Of a DNA stretch of 64,000 nucleotides, positions 7,300-16,806 are shown one piece after another (within the stretch, counting starts at the first letter, position 1; each line of letters opens with the position of its first letter). The position numbers were made by a program, and so were the translations under genes. The notes under the pieces were generated by a model. It did not search any database and was not told the origin of the DNA. It worked only from the letters and a program-made list of their open reading frames with translations. Source of the stretch: MED-G105 sp039814575 (GTDB taxonomy: Bacteria > Pseudomonadota > Alphaproteobacteria > Caulobacterales > Parvularculaceae); the NCBI GenBank assembly GCA_039814575.1, contig JBCCAY010000002.1:124001-188000 (forward strand), written 5' to 3'.

Positions 7300-8565
7300 T
7301 TGAGCACGTCTGGAAAGAGCACATCTGAAAATAACGCCGAGCCGGCTTCCGTTTCTTCCTCAGGGGACGCTTTCGATCGGGCGGGATCTGATGAAGAGAC
7401 CGGGCGCGAGCCCTCAAAAAAGGGGCGCTTAACGAAGCTGAAAAACGGCGTCGGCCGCCTAACAAGGCCGCGACAGCGATTTCCAATGCCTGCCGGCGCA
7501 GAAAACGGCGGCTTGCGCATCGCCATCGCCACGGACGCATGGAAGCCTCAGGTGAACGGCGTCGTTCGCGCGCTCGACACGCTCGGCGCGATTCTGACAG
7601 GGTTCGGCAATGAGGTGCTGTATGTAACGCCAGAGAAATTTCACTCTGTGCCCCTACCGTCCTATTCAGAAATTCGGCTCGCGATTTTACCGAACCGGCG
7701 GGTCGCGAAGATGCTCAATGACTTTAAGCCTGACGCGATCCATATAGCGACTGAGGGGCCGATTGGTCGGGCCGCCCGGCGTTTCTGCAAACGTCGTCGC
7801 TACCCCTTCACTACGAGCTTCCACACCCGCTTCGCGGAGTATGCGAATGCTCGGTGGTCGGTTCCTTTGTCGTGGGGATATGCCATTTTGCGTGATTTTC
7901 ACAAGGATGGCGAGACCATGATGGTCGCGACGCAAGGCATGATGGATGAAATGGGTGCGCGTGGCTTCAACCGGATGAAGCTTTGGCCGCGCGGCGTTGA
8001 TTTAGAGCAATTTCGACAGGGGGAAAGCGCTGTTCTAGACGCTTATCCCGGCCCCCGTTGGCTTTATGTCGGACGCATCGCTGTCGAAAAAAGCATTGAG
8101 GATTTTCTGGAACTCGATTTGCCGGGGTCGAAGATTATCATTGGTGATGGTCCTCAGCGTGCTGAACTTGAGACGAAATACAAAGACGTGCACTTTTTGG
8201 GCTCGAAGTTCGGGGATGAGCTGACGGCTTATTATCAGGCGTCGGATGTATTTGTCTTTCCTTCGCGCACCGACACGTTTGGATTGGTGAACGTTGAGGC
8301 GCTGGCTTGCGGCGTCGCGGTGGCGAGTTATCCGGTGCGCGGCCCGCTAGAGATTTTTGAGGGCGCGCCACCGGCCTGCGGGGCGCTTAATGAAGATCTG
8401 CGCGCGGCTTGTCTTGCAGCTTTAGAACACCGCGACCCGGCTGAATGCCGCGCCTGGGCGGAGCGGTTTTCTTGGGACGCGGCCTCGCGCCACTTTATCG
8501 CCAATCTAGAAACGCCTGGTTTCGACGAAGATTTCTGGTTGCGGTCCGCGAAAATGATTGACTAG
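7300..8565 (+). CDS. Glycosyltransferase family 4 (GT-B fold)
   Basis: A core of about 360 residues has GT4 features: LRIAIATDAWKPQVNGVV at the start of the N-terminal Rossmann domain, TSFHTRFAEY, WPRGVD, WLYVGRIAVEKSIEDFL at the domain hinge, and FPSRTDTFGLVNVEALACG with the nucleotide-sugar-binding glutamates. This architecture matches the MgtA/SqdX-like group that transfers hexoses to diacylglycerol or related lipids. The acceptor cannot be fixed from sequence. The TTG start at 7300 has GGGAG seven bases upstream. It adds a hydrophilic low-complexity leader of 62 residues before the alternative ATG at 7486. Confidence 0.85.
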   Translation: MSTSGKSTSENNAEPASVSSSGDAFDRAGSDEETGREPSKKGRLTKLKNGVGRLTRPRQRFPMPAGAENGGLRIAIATDAWKPQVNGVVRALDTLGAILTGFGNEVLYVTPEKFHSVPLPSYSEIRLAILPNRRVAKMLNDFKPDAIHIATEGPIGRAARRFCKRRRYPFTTSFHTRFAEYANARWSVPLSWGYAILRDFHKDGETMMVATQGMMDEMGARGFNRMKLWPRGVDLEQFRQGESAVLDAYPGPRWLYVGRIAVEKSIEDFLELDLPGSKIIIGDGPQRAELETKYKDVHFLGSKFGDELTAYYQASDVFVFPSRTDTFGLVNVEALACGVAVASYPVRGPLEIFEGAPPACGALNEDLRAACLAALEHRDPAECRAWAERFSWDAASRHFIANLETPGFDEDFWLRSAKMID

Positions 8566-8683
8566 CTGATCACCAAGATATCAGATACCAAAAATCGATC
8601 TTCGTCGATGCGCATTAAGCGCGTTCAATTTCCACCTGCTACGGAACAATTTTGTCGGGTGCGAACAGGGAAAGGTGTCAGAT

Positions 8684-10870
8684 ATGTTGCGCGCGGCAAA
8701 TAGTGTTCTTTCAGCGGCAATTTCGCTCATAATTGCTTTTGCGCCCTTCTCTTTGATTGTTTTGGGGCTGGGTTTTTCGTCGCCGGTTTTTGCTGATACG
8801 GCGTCTGAGGCTCGAGAATTGGCCCATGAGCGGGCCTTTAAACGGTATTTTGAAGATCGAGATTCGCGCTTCACCGGTGTTGTCGTAGAACAGTCCGAGT
8901 GGCGAAACGACGCGGAATTGCTTTATCAAACGTCGGCATTCGGTGGCGCGTCCAAGTTATATATTTATGACGCCGAGGCGAAGGCGTCTCGACCGGCCGG
9001 ACGCGGCGCTGCGTTTTCTGAGGCCGCTGAATGGCCGCGCGGCGCTGATATTGTCGGTGCGCCGGGTGATGTTAATCCGACGTCGCCCGACGGTCGTTGG
9101 ACGATTTCACGGCGCGGTTTTGATCTCTATATCGCTGAGAACGGCGGACCCGAAAAAGCGCTGACGAGCGACGGCGGACCGCGCCACAGCTACGCTGACG
9201 CTGGGCTTATTTCTTGGTCGGGCCAGTTAACGGTGAAGCGCAAAAACTATGACGTCGGCGCCAGCGTTCTTTGGTCGCCGGACAGTCGTTATTTCGCTAC
9301 CTATGTGGTGGACGCCGAAGGCGTTGCGCCGAAACCATTTGTTGAAAACGGCTATGATGAGAACGGCGCGCCGACAATGTCGGCGCTGACGACCTTGACG
9401 CCTTTCGCCAGCGATGAGGGCAGCGTCACAGCCACCTTTTTAATCGGTGACCCAGAAACCGGCGCTGCGCGAGAAATTGGGCTGCCGTCGCCATATTATG
9501 AATCTCTAGAACCAATCCGATCCGATTATATTCAGTGGTCAGAGGATGGCGAGTTTCTCCTCATCATTCACTTCGACGAAATCGGTCGAAACCTCACCCT
9601 TTGGCGGATCAATCCTCGAACGGGCGAGAACATCGTACTCCTTGAAGAGGAAAACTGGTTCGCCTCTTGGGGACGCCCGTTTGGGTTCAAAGTCTTCGGG
9701 CAAGACGTTCTGTACTTTTCCCTCAGCGATACGGGCGGCCATCTGTATCGATATGACCTGCGTACGGGGGAGCGGAAAAACCAAGTGACGGAAGGCTTAC
9801 TGCACGTTTATGAGACCTTCGGCGTACGCGATGGATGGGTGTACTTCACCGCCGGCGATCTGAGCGGCGATGTCGATCCTTATGTCCAAAACCTCTATCG
9901 CGCGCGCCTTGATGGGACGGCGCAGGAGAAGGCTACCTCGGGCGCATCCCACCATCGCGTTCAAGCGTCTCCGGGGCTCGAGCGGTTCTTGGTGACCGCC
10001 TCTACGTTATCAGAACCTAGCGTGTCCTTTGTTATTGACGCTGAGGGCGTCGAAGAAACCGTCTTAAACGAGGCGTCCTATGTAGACGGCGTTCCTGTTC
10101 CTGAGCGTTTGTCGTTCACTGCCGCCGATGGAAAAACCGAAATCTGGGGTAATGTCTACAAACCTTCCGATTTTGATCCGAGTAAGAAGTATCCTGTGAT
10201 CTTCCGTGTGCACGGAACGGTCGGCTTTATTTTGGCGGGCTTCGGCCAGGGTGATTATTATGCCTACAACGGTCAAGCTTTAGCTGAGACCGGCGCCGTC
10301 GTTCTGATGCTCGACCATGTGGGCGGGATCGGGCGCACCCGCGCGTTCTTGGATGCGGCGCATGATTTCGGCCATCAATGCGGCGGTCTTGTTGACTTTA
10401 TCGCCGCGCTCGATCAGTTGGCCGCGACGCGAGACTATGTGGACCCCTCCCGCGTCGGCATTTATGGCAATTCCCAGGGCGGCAATTGCGCCAGTCGCGG
10501 CATTCTTGAATTTCCGGATCGAATTCACGTCGCGACGTCGCTTGCCGGCAATCATGATAGTCGGTTGGTCAATGTAACGGAGCTGCAGGTCTATGTTGGT
10601 TTGGCCGAGAACCATCGTGAAACATACCGTACTCAGGACAACGCGCATCTCGCGAAGAACTTAAAAGGCGATTTGCTGCTCGTGCACGGTTTGCAGGACG
10701 AGGATGTTCCGTTCATGTCGAGCGTCCATCTGATCTCAGCGCTGATCGAACACGATAAAGACTATGATTTGCTGATCGTTCCGGAGGGTAACCATGATCT
10801 TCCCGGCCGGCCCTATGTGATGAAGCGGGTTTGGCGATATCTCGCTGAACATCTTGGGCCGCCGCAATAG
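8684..10870 (+). CDS. Secreted S9-family peptidase (dipeptidyl peptidase IV-like)
   Basis: The 728-residue protein opens with a signal peptide (hydrophobic segment about residues 7-35, likely cleavage after VFA-D). A DPP-IV N-terminal beta-propeller follows (repeats such as VLWSPDSRYFATY and YIQWSEDGEFLLI), then an alpha/beta-hydrolase prolyl-oligopeptidase domain. The catalytic triad is visible: Ser597 in GNSQGG, Asp672 or Asp674 in LQDEDVP, and His704 in GNHDLPG. The ATG at 8684 is chosen over a GTG at 8675 because AAAGG stands eight bases upstream. It probably trims Xaa-Pro dipeptides in the periplasm or outside the cell. No operon partners are evident. Confidence 0.9.
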   Translation: MLRAANSVLSAAISLIIAFAPFSLIVLGLGFSSPVFADTASEARELAHERAFKRYFEDRDSRFTGVVVEQSEWRNDAELLYQTSAFGGASKLYIYDAEAKASRPAGRGAAFSEAAEWPRGADIVGAPGDVNPTSPDGRWTISRRGFDLYIAENGGPEKALTSDGGPRHSYADAGLISWSGQLTVKRKNYDVGASVLWSPDSRYFATYVVDAEGVAPKPFVENGYDENGAPTMSALTTLTPFASDEGSVTATFLIGDPETGAAREIGLPSPYYESLEPIRSDYIQWSEDGEFLLIIHFDEIGRNLTLWRINPRTGENIVLLEEENWFASWGRPFGFKVFGQDVLYFSLSDTGGHLYRYDLRTGERKNQVTEGLLHVYETFGVRDGWVYFTAGDLSGDVDPYVQNLYRARLDGTAQEKATSGASHHRVQASPGLERFLVTASTLSEPSVSFVIDAEGVEETVLNEASYVDGVPVPERLSFTAADGKTEIWGNVYKPSDFDPSKKYPVIFRVHGTVGFILAGFGQGDYYAYNGQALAETGAVVLMLDHVGGIGRTRAFLDAAHDFGHQCGGLVDFIAALDQLAATRDYVDPSRVGIYGNSQGGNCASRGILEFPDRIHVATSLAGNHDSRLVNVTELQVYVGLAENHRETYRTQDNAHLAKNLKGDLLLVHGLQDEDVPFMSSVHLISALIEHDKDYDLLIVPEGNHDLPGRPYVMKRVWRYLAEHLGPPQ

Positions 10871-11149
10871 TCGCCTTCCATGAGTCGCCGGCGCGCCGTT
10901 AACCGTCTCGATTTGGCGCACGTCATTGGCGCCGTCCGCGCCGGGACATTCTAAAAAAGCGATTTTCGCAACCCGGAGGCGGCGCGGCGCTTGGACGCGG
11001 CGCCCCTGGTTTTATCCCGTTTTTGGCGAACGGCGCGGTCTTTTTTCTGTGGCCGGCACCGTTCGGCATGTCCCTTGCCTATTCCCCCTTCAGTTACGTT
11101 CGGCCGATTTCTTTCGGCGGGCGGCACGCTGAAAAGGAACTAAGGCAAC

Positions 11150-11539
11150 ATGACACATCCAGTCGATCTCTATGTCGGCAAACGTCTGCGCCAGCGCCGT
11201 CGTCTGCTCGGTCTGACGCAACAAAAACTCGCCGACGCGGTCTCCATCCGCTTCCAACAGATTCAAAAATATGAAAGCGGCGCGAACCGTATCTCTGCGT
11301 CGCGCCTTTGGGCGCTGGCGAAAGCGCTTGAAGTGCCGGTGGCGTACTTCTTCGAAGGCGTCGACGAAACGGAAGACGCAGCGCCGATCCGCAACGGCAA
11401 TGGCGTGCATCAACCAACGCCGCACGACGTTTTTCAGAACAAAGACACCATTGATCTCGTGCGCGCTTACTATCGCTTGAACGAAGAACCGCGCCGGCGT
11501 TTGCTCGACCTCGCCAAGGCCATGTCCGGCGACATCTAG
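11150..11539 (+). CDS. XRE-family HTH transcriptional regulator
   Basis: This 129-residue protein has an N-terminal lambda-repressor-like HTH (RLRQRRRLLGLTQQKLA, then QQIQKYESGANRIS, residues about 11-60). Its linker and helical C-terminal tail (YYRLNEEPRRRLLDLAKAM) are seen in a widely conserved alphaproteobacterial regulator type. A strong AAGGAACTAAGG ribosome site precedes the ATG. It is flanked by spacers and is apparently monocistronic. Relatives regulate exopolysaccharide or growth-state genes in some species. Its targets here cannot be told from the sequence. Confidence 0.85.
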   Translation: MTHPVDLYVGKRLRQRRRLLGLTQQKLADAVSIRFQQIQKYESGANRISASRLWALAKALEVPVAYFFEGVDETEDAAPIRNGNGVHQPTPHDVFQNKDTIDLVRAYYRLNEEPRRRLLDLAKAMSGDI

Positions 11540-11683
11540 CCGAAGCGCGCTTCTTTCCCCCCTTGCTTGCAAGGCGGCGTCGTTCCGAAAGGGGCGGCGC
11601 CGCTTCTCGTTTAACGCCGGTCAATCCGCTGAAACGGCCTGGCGCCCCTTGTGTTCCGAAGTCGCCGCGGCCATGGTCCGGCC

Positions 11684-12532
11684 ATGGCGAGCATTAACTT
11701 TGACGAGATTACGGCGTTTGCTGAGCGATTGGCCGACGCCGCCCGCGGTCAGACGCTGCCGCTGTTTCGGACCGGCGCGACGATCTACAATAAAGCGGGG
11801 GCGCTGTTCGATCCGGTGACGGACGCCGACCGAGCGGCGGAGCGGGTCATTCGCGAGATGATCGAGGCGGTTCGACCCGATGATGGTATTGTCGGCGAGG
11901 AATTCGGCGTCGCGCGGCCTGAAGCGCCAAGCCGTTGGGTGATTGATCCCATTGACGGCACCAAAGCGTTCCTAACCGGTTCGCCCACCTGGACGACATT
12001 GATCGCCTATGAAGACGGGGCGACGCCTGTGTTCGGGCTTATCGACCAACCGTTTACGGATGAACGATGGATCGGAGCAACCGCGCCGGCCGGCGCTGCC
12101 GAAGAGGCGACGGCTTCAGGCGAGGGCGTCCTATATCGTCGCGGTGAGACCGCGCTCCGAGCCCGCGCGAGTGACTGCGAAGAACTAGCCAAAGCGCGTC
12201 TGTCCACGACCGACCCGCGCCGGTCGATTTACTTCACGCCGGACGAACATGACGCGTTTGAAGAGGTGGCCGGCGCGACGCGCGTCGCCCGGTTCAGTTT
12301 TGACGCTTATGCTTACGGCCTCTTGGCGCTCGGCGAGTTGGACCTCGTCATTGAAGCGGGGCTGAAGCATCATGATTTCGCGGCCATTGTTCCGGTTGTG
12401 CGCGCGGCAGGCGGCGTCGTCACCAATTGGCGCGGCGCGGTGCCGGGCGCAGATGATCGCGGTCGCATCCTCGCCGCCGCGACGCCCGCGCTTCACGAGC
12501 AAGCGCTCACCGTTTTGTCAAAATGTCCTTGA
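11684..12532 (+). CDS. hisN: Inositol-monophosphatase-fold phosphatase, HisN-like histidinol-phosphatase
   Basis: The protein has about 282 residues and is a Mg-dependent phosphatase. Metal-binding motifs are GEEFG and VIDPIDGTKAFLTGSP, plus the C-terminal HHDFAAIVPVVRAAGG. The last motif reads HDF rather than the WD of inositol monophosphatases, which favours the HisN branch (last phosphatase step of histidine synthesis). Substrate assignment remains tentative because no his genes are adjacent. The ATG at 11684 begins the conserved N-terminus; GTG at 11651 is an unlikely extension. It converges with zapA, with only four bases between the genes. Confidence 0.75.
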   Translation: MASINFDEITAFAERLADAARGQTLPLFRTGATIYNKAGALFDPVTDADRAAERVIREMIEAVRPDDGIVGEEFGVARPEAPSRWVIDPIDGTKAFLTGSPTWTTLIAYEDGATPVFGLIDQPFTDERWIGATAPAGAAEEATASGEGVLYRRGETALRARASDCEELAKARLSTTDPRRSIYFTPDEHDAFEEVAGATRVARFSFDAYAYGLLALGELDLVIEAGLKHHDFAAIVPVVRAAGGVVTNWRGAVPGADDRGRILAAATPALHEQALTVLSKCP

Positions 12533-12536
12533 ACGT

Positions 12537-12845
12537 TTAGAGCATCTCTGCGATCGCGTTGAGGCGGCGGGCCGCCTGCTCGATCGCCGTATTCGCTGTC
12601 TTTAACGCTTCGCTGTCCGAGCCTTCGCCGCCAGCGGCCTTCTCTCGCAATTCGAACAATTCGTCGCAGACCGTCAGGCCGGCGAGGAGAAGAAGCCGCG
12701 CTTCGCCAATTTGCCCAAGGCTGTCCACAAGCTCGCTCACATGCGCGTCGAGATAGTGAGACAGAACCAAAAGACGCTCTTCTTGGCCGTCTTCGCAGGT
12801 GATTTTGTACGGCCGGCCGTTCAGTTCGATATCAACTTGCGCCAT
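12537..12845 (-). CDS. zapA: Cell division protein ZapA
   Basis: The 102-residue protein starts MAQVDIELNGRPYKI, the typical ZapA N-terminal strand pair. RLLVLSHYLDAHV and a long C-terminal helix follow. ZapA bundles and aligns FtsZ filaments at midcell. GGGAG lies close before the ATG. It is the second gene of a two-gene minus-strand unit, 27 bases after a coiled-coil partner gene. This is the arrangement of zauP-zapA in Caulobacter, also near tkt-gap-pgk. Confidence 0.88.
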   Translation of the reverse strand: MAQVDIELNGRPYKITCEDGQEERLLVLSHYLDAHVSELVDSLGQIGEARLLLLAGLTVCDELFELREKAAGGEGSDSEALKTANTAIEQAARRLNAIAEML

Positions 12846-12872
12846 CGGATCTCCCGGCTCTTCTTGCGTCTA

Positions 12873-13229
12873 TCATTCTTGCGGGCGTCCTTCGCTTCGG
12901 CCCTTCTTTGTTTCGGCAGTCAGGGCGCGCAGGTCTTTCATCGCGGCGTCGAGGCGGGTCGCTGCATCGTCCGCCGCGCGCCGGGCATGGGCCGTGAGAT
13001 CGCGCGTCGACTGGTTGCTTTCTCGCGTCGTCGCGGCGGTCTCGGTGCGGTCCGCAAGCTTTGCTTCTATCGCAGCGATGGCGCCGGCGAGTTTCGCCAG
13101 GGCGCCCGTTACCGATTGGCCGCCAGAAGATTTGCTCGTCGTGGAGGTCTGGAGTGTGGACGTCGGGATCGTCGATGACTGGATCGCCGACTCCGTTTGT
13201 TTAGGTCCGTTATCGGCTTGCGCGGTCAT
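12873..13229 (-). CDS. Coiled-coil protein upstream of zapA, ZauP candidate
   Basis: The 118-residue protein (from MTAQADNG, with GGAGG eight bases upstream) has a Ser/Thr-rich disordered N-terminus of about 45 residues. An Ala-rich heptad-like helix follows (ALAKLAGAIAAIEAKLADR, then ARRAADDAATRLDAAMKDL). In Caulobacter a coiled-coil protein called ZauP is encoded with ZapA and helps focus the Z-ring. The gene order, size and helix content match, but the sequence is low-complexity, so orthology is inferred. An in-frame start five codons further upstream (13244) is less likely. Confidence 0.6.
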   Translation of the reverse strand: MTAQADNGPKQTESAIQSSTIPTSTLQTSTTSKSSGGQSVTGALAKLAGAIAAIEAKLADRTETAATTRESNQSTRDLTAHARRAADDAATRLDAAMKDLRALTAETKKGRSEGRPQE

Positions 13230-13732
13230 GCGCGTTTCCTCCACGGCTGGGACTCGTCAGAAAAGCGGCCGCCAATCGCTGCCAAACGCGGCTCTCAGAG
13301 TCCGTAAAATGCCTGTATTTCACTTGATTATCCTGAAGCGCGCCGGCCTCGATGTCCAGGAACCTCGATGTCGGGAAGGCGCGCCAGAAGATAGGAGTGC
13401 CGGATTGTCAACGCGCCCGGTCCATCGGGCGTGCGTGCGCGGGCTTTGATCGTGCGCGCTTTGATAAGGAAGCACTTTGATAAGGAAGCGCTTTGCAGTT
13501 GATCTTCATCGGCTATCTATACGCGCCGTCTTTGGTTTAGGCCGCCTGCAATGGGGCGCTTCATCGCGGCCTGCCCCCTTGACCGTGGCGAGCCTGCGCG
13601 GCATGACGAGCCGCATTGACGCCGCCGGCCGCGTCAGAAGGGGCGTGCGGCGCGTTTTATCAATTGCGATGGTCGCCAGTTGGGCATTTTCTCGTGCGCC
13701 CCCCGCGGTTACCTGCGCTTGAAGGACATTCC
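13230..13732. other. Divergent control region between zauP-zapA and tkt
   Basis: About 500 bases should hold promoters for both the cell-division pair and the glycolytic operon. The only clear structure is a 16-bp tandem repeat at 13459-13490. Open frames crossing this stretch lack ribosome sites and were not called. Confidence 0.45.
13459..13490 (+). repeat. Two tandem 16-bp repeats upstream of tkt
   Basis: The unit CTTTGATAAGGAAGCR occurs twice in a row with one difference, followed by a partial third CTTTG. It lies about 240 bases before tkt and could be an operator or a slippage product. Confidence 0.6.
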
Positions 13733-15772
13733 ATGGGTTCGACGCCTGCAGCCGCTCCCGCATCGGGGACGCCCAACGCTCGTATTCAAGATCCCGCCGC
13801 CGGCGATCCGATCGCGATGGCGAACGCCATCCGCGCGCTCGCCATGGACGCGGTCGAGAAAGCCAAATCCGGCCATCCCGGCATGCCCATGGGCGCGGCG
13901 GACGTTGCGACGGTTCTTTTCACGAAGTTCCTGAAGTTCGACGCCGCCGATCCGCGCTGGCCGGACCGGGATCGGTTCGTGTTGTCCGCTGGGCACGGAT
14001 CAATGCTGCTCTATGCGCTCGGATATCTGCTCGGCTATGAAGACGCGACGCTCGACGAGATTAAGAATTTCCGGCAAATCGGCGCGAAGACCGCCGGTCA
14101 CCCAGAGTATGGCGTCTTCGCCGCGGCGGAAACGACGACGGGTCCTCTCGGCCAAGGCCTCGCCAACGCCGTCGGCATGGCGATCGCCGAAGCGCATTTA
14201 AACGCTCGGTTCGGGTCGGATCTCGTCGATCACAAAACCTATGCTCTCGTTGGCGACGGTTGCCTCATGGAGGGGATCAGCCAAGAAGCGATCGCGCTTG
14301 CTGGTCATTTAAAGCTGAACAAGCTCATCGTCCTCTGGGACGACAACGAAATCACCATCGACGGCGCGTTGTCGCTTTCGGACTCCACGAACCAATTGCA
14401 GCGCTTCGAAGCGTCCGGCTGGGCGACGACCCGCGTCGACGGCCACGATCCGGCCGCGATCGAAGCGGCGCTCGCCGACGCGCAAGCCGCCGATCGGCCG
14501 ACCTTGATCGCCTGCCGCACAGTTATCGGCCGCGGCGCTCCCACGAAACAGGGAACGTCCGGCAGCCACGGGTCGCCTTTGGGCGCTGAGGAAATCGCCG
14601 GCGCGCGCGACGCGCTCGGCTGGCCGCATGCGCCGTTTGAGACGCCTACGGATATTTTATCCGCTTGGCGAACTGCGGGATCACGTGGTGCTGCATCGCG
14701 TGAGGCATGGGCGGGTCGTCTTGCAGCGTCTCCCGCAAAAGCCGAGTTCGAGGCGAGCCAAGCCGCAGATGTCGCGCCGGCGATCGCTGCGCTCGACGCT
14801 TACAAAAAGACCCTTGCGGAGGAAAAGCCGGCGGTCGCCAGCCGCAAGTCCTCGCAAATGGCGCTCGAGGTCGTGAACGACGCCGTTCCCTTCGTGCTTG
14901 GCGGATCGGCCGACCTAACGGGCTCGAACAACACCAAGACGAAAGCGTTGTCGCCGCTGACCGTTGACGATTACAGCGGGCGTTACGTTTATTACGGCAT
15001 TCGCGAACACGGCATGGCCGCAGCGATGAACGGCATGGCGCTGCATGGCGGCGTCATTCCCTATGGCGGCACATTCTTGGTGTTCACGGATTATTGTCGG
15101 CCCTCAATTCGCCTATCGGCGCTAATGGGCTTGCGCGTTATCTATGTCATGACCCATGACTCGATCGGCCTTGGTGAAGACGGGCCGACCCACCAGGCGG
15201 TGGAGCATCTTGCGGCCTTGCGCGCCATACCGAACGTTTCGGTGTTCCGTCCTGCCGACGCGATCGAAGCGGCGGAATGTTGGGCGGCGGCGCTTCAAAA
15301 GACCGATGGTCCGAGCGTCATCGCGCTTAGCCGTCAGACATTGCAACCGGCGCGCCTGACCCATACGGATGAAAATCTCGTCGCTCGCGGCGCCTATATT
15401 GTCGCTGACGCGCCAGACCCGCAGGTGGTGTTGATCGCCTCCGGCTCTGAGGTCGGTCTCGCGATCGAAGCGCAGCAAACTTTGGCCTGCGAAGCGATCC
15501 GCGCGCGCGTCGTCTCCGCGCCGTGTTTCGAGGCGTTCGCCGCGCAAAGCGAAGAACAACAAAGCGCTCTTTTAGGGCAAGCGCCGCGGGTCGGCGTTGA
15601 AGCGGCCGTCCGTCAGGGTTGGGAGCTTTTCTTGCGCCGCAAAGACGCGTTTGTCGGCATGTCGGGCTTCGGCGAATCCGGACCCGGCGCCGCAGTTTAT
15701 GAACATTTTGGAATCACCGCAGCGGCTGTTGCAGACGCCGCGCGGGACGTCGTGAAGAAGGAGAATGAATGA
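13733..15772 (+). CDS. tkt: Transketolase
   Basis: This thiamine-diphosphate enzyme of the pentose phosphate or Calvin-type carbon rearrangement has 679 residues. Visible features are GHPGMPMG near residue 45, the ThDP-binding VGDGCLMEG with WDDNEITIDG, TGPLGQGLANAVG, and the central-domain GIREHGMAAAMNG. The ATG at 13733 with GAAGGA upstream gives the family length; a further upstream start would add a non-homologous leader. It is the first gene of tkt-gap-pgk-fba, so it is probably co-regulated with lower glycolysis. Its TGA overlaps the gap start codon. Confidence 0.96.
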   Translation: MGSTPAAAPASGTPNARIQDPAAGDPIAMANAIRALAMDAVEKAKSGHPGMPMGAADVATVLFTKFLKFDAADPRWPDRDRFVLSAGHGSMLLYALGYLLGYEDATLDEIKNFRQIGAKTAGHPEYGVFAAAETTTGPLGQGLANAVGMAIAEAHLNARFGSDLVDHKTYALVGDGCLMEGISQEAIALAGHLKLNKLIVLWDDNEITIDGALSLSDSTNQLQRFEASGWATTRVDGHDPAAIEAALADAQAADRPTLIACRTVIGRGAPTKQGTSGSHGSPLGAEEIAGARDALGWPHAPFETPTDILSAWRTAGSRGAASREAWAGRLAASPAKAEFEASQAADVAPAIAALDAYKKTLAEEKPAVASRKSSQMALEVVNDAVPFVLGGSADLTGSNNTKTKALSPLTVDDYSGRYVYYGIREHGMAAAMNGMALHGGVIPYGGTFLVFTDYCRPSIRLSALMGLRVIYVMTHDSIGLGEDGPTHQAVEHLAALRAIPNVSVFRPADAIEAAECWAAALQKTDGPSVIALSRQTLQPARLTHTDENLVARGAYIVADAPDPQVVLIASGSEVGLAIEAQQTLACEAIRARVVSAPCFEAFAAQSEEQQSALLGQAPRVGVEAAVRQGWELFLRRKDAFVGMSGFGESGPGAAVYEHFGITAAAVADAARDVVKKENE

Positions 15773-16779
15773 TGGCGTTGCGTGTAGGCATTAACGGTTT
15801 CGGCCGCATCGGTCGGCTCACCTTACGGTCAATGATCGAACATCAGCGTAAGGACATTGAAGTCGTCGCCATCAATGACCTTGGTCCGGTGGAGACGAAC
15901 GCACACCTTCTACAATACGACTCAATCCATGGCCGTTTGCCGAATGAAGTAAAGGCGACTGCCGACACGATCGACGCCGGCGCCGGCGCAATGAAAGTCT
16001 TCGCGGAACGTGATCCGGCGAAACTCCCTTGGGGCGATCTCGGCGTCGATATCGTTTTTGAGTGCACGGGCATCTTCGCTGATAAAGAAAAAGCATCCGC
16101 CCACCTCACTGGCGGCGCGAAGCGCGTGCTTGTTTCGGCGCCCGCCACGGGCGCGGATAAAACGATTGTCTATGGCGTCAACCATGACACGCTGTCGGCT
16201 GACGACACCGTCGTCTCCAATGCGTCGTGCACCACGAACTGCCTCGCTCCTGTCGCGAAGGTTCTTGATGACACCGTCGGCATTGAGCGCGGTTATATGA
16301 CCACGGTTCATGCGTATACGGGCGACCAACCGACGCTCGACACCATGCACAAAGACCTTTACCGCGCCCGCGCGGCGGCCTCGTCCATGATCCCGACATC
16401 GACGGGCGCGGCGAAAGCGGTGGGTCTCGTCTTGCCGAAACTCGCCGGTAAACTCGACGGCTCGTCGATCCGCGTGCCGACGCCGAACGTGTCGTGCGTT
16501 GACCTCGTTTTCACGCCGGGCAAAGACACGAGCGTCGAAGAAGTGAACGGCGCCATTCAAGAAGCGGCCGCCGGCCCGCTGAAAGGCGTTCTCGGTGTCA
16601 CCGATCGTCCGCTCGTCTCTGCCGACTTCAACCATGACCCGCATTCCTCGACCTTCGCTCTGCCGCAAACGCAGATCCTTGAAGGCAAGCTCGTCCGTAT
16701 CCTGACCTGGTACGACAATGAGTGGGGCTTCTCCACGCGGATGAGCGACACCGCGCTCGCCATGGGCAAATTCCTGTAA
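15772..16779 (+). CDS. gap: Glyceraldehyde-3-phosphate dehydrogenase
   Basis: Type I GAPDH, 335 residues from MALRVGINGFGRIGR. The Rossmann motif GFGRIG is at 9-14 and the catalytic Cys153 sits in SNASCTTNC. HAYTGDQPT and WYDNEWGFS occupy their usual places. An overlapping ATG three bases earlier (15769) is an equivalent start; GGAG lies upstream within tkt, so translation is coupled. The enzyme makes 1,3-bisphosphoglycerate for the following pgk. Only this gap copy is visible in the window. Confidence 0.96.
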   Translation: MALRVGINGFGRIGRLTLRSMIEHQRKDIEVVAINDLGPVETNAHLLQYDSIHGRLPNEVKATADTIDAGAGAMKVFAERDPAKLPWGDLGVDIVFECTGIFADKEKASAHLTGGAKRVLVSAPATGADKTIVYGVNHDTLSADDTVVSNASCTTNCLAPVAKVLDDTVGIERGYMTTVHAYTGDQPTLDTMHKDLYRARAAASSMIPTSTGAAKAVGLVLPKLAGKLDGSSIRVPTPNVSCVDLVFTPGKDTSVEEVNGAIQEAAAGPLKGVLGVTDRPLVSADFNHDPHSSTFALPQTQILEGKLVRILTWYDNEWGFSTRMSDTALAMGKFL

Positions 16780-16806
16780 GGCGTTTGCGCGGGGAGGGGC
16801 GCTCCA

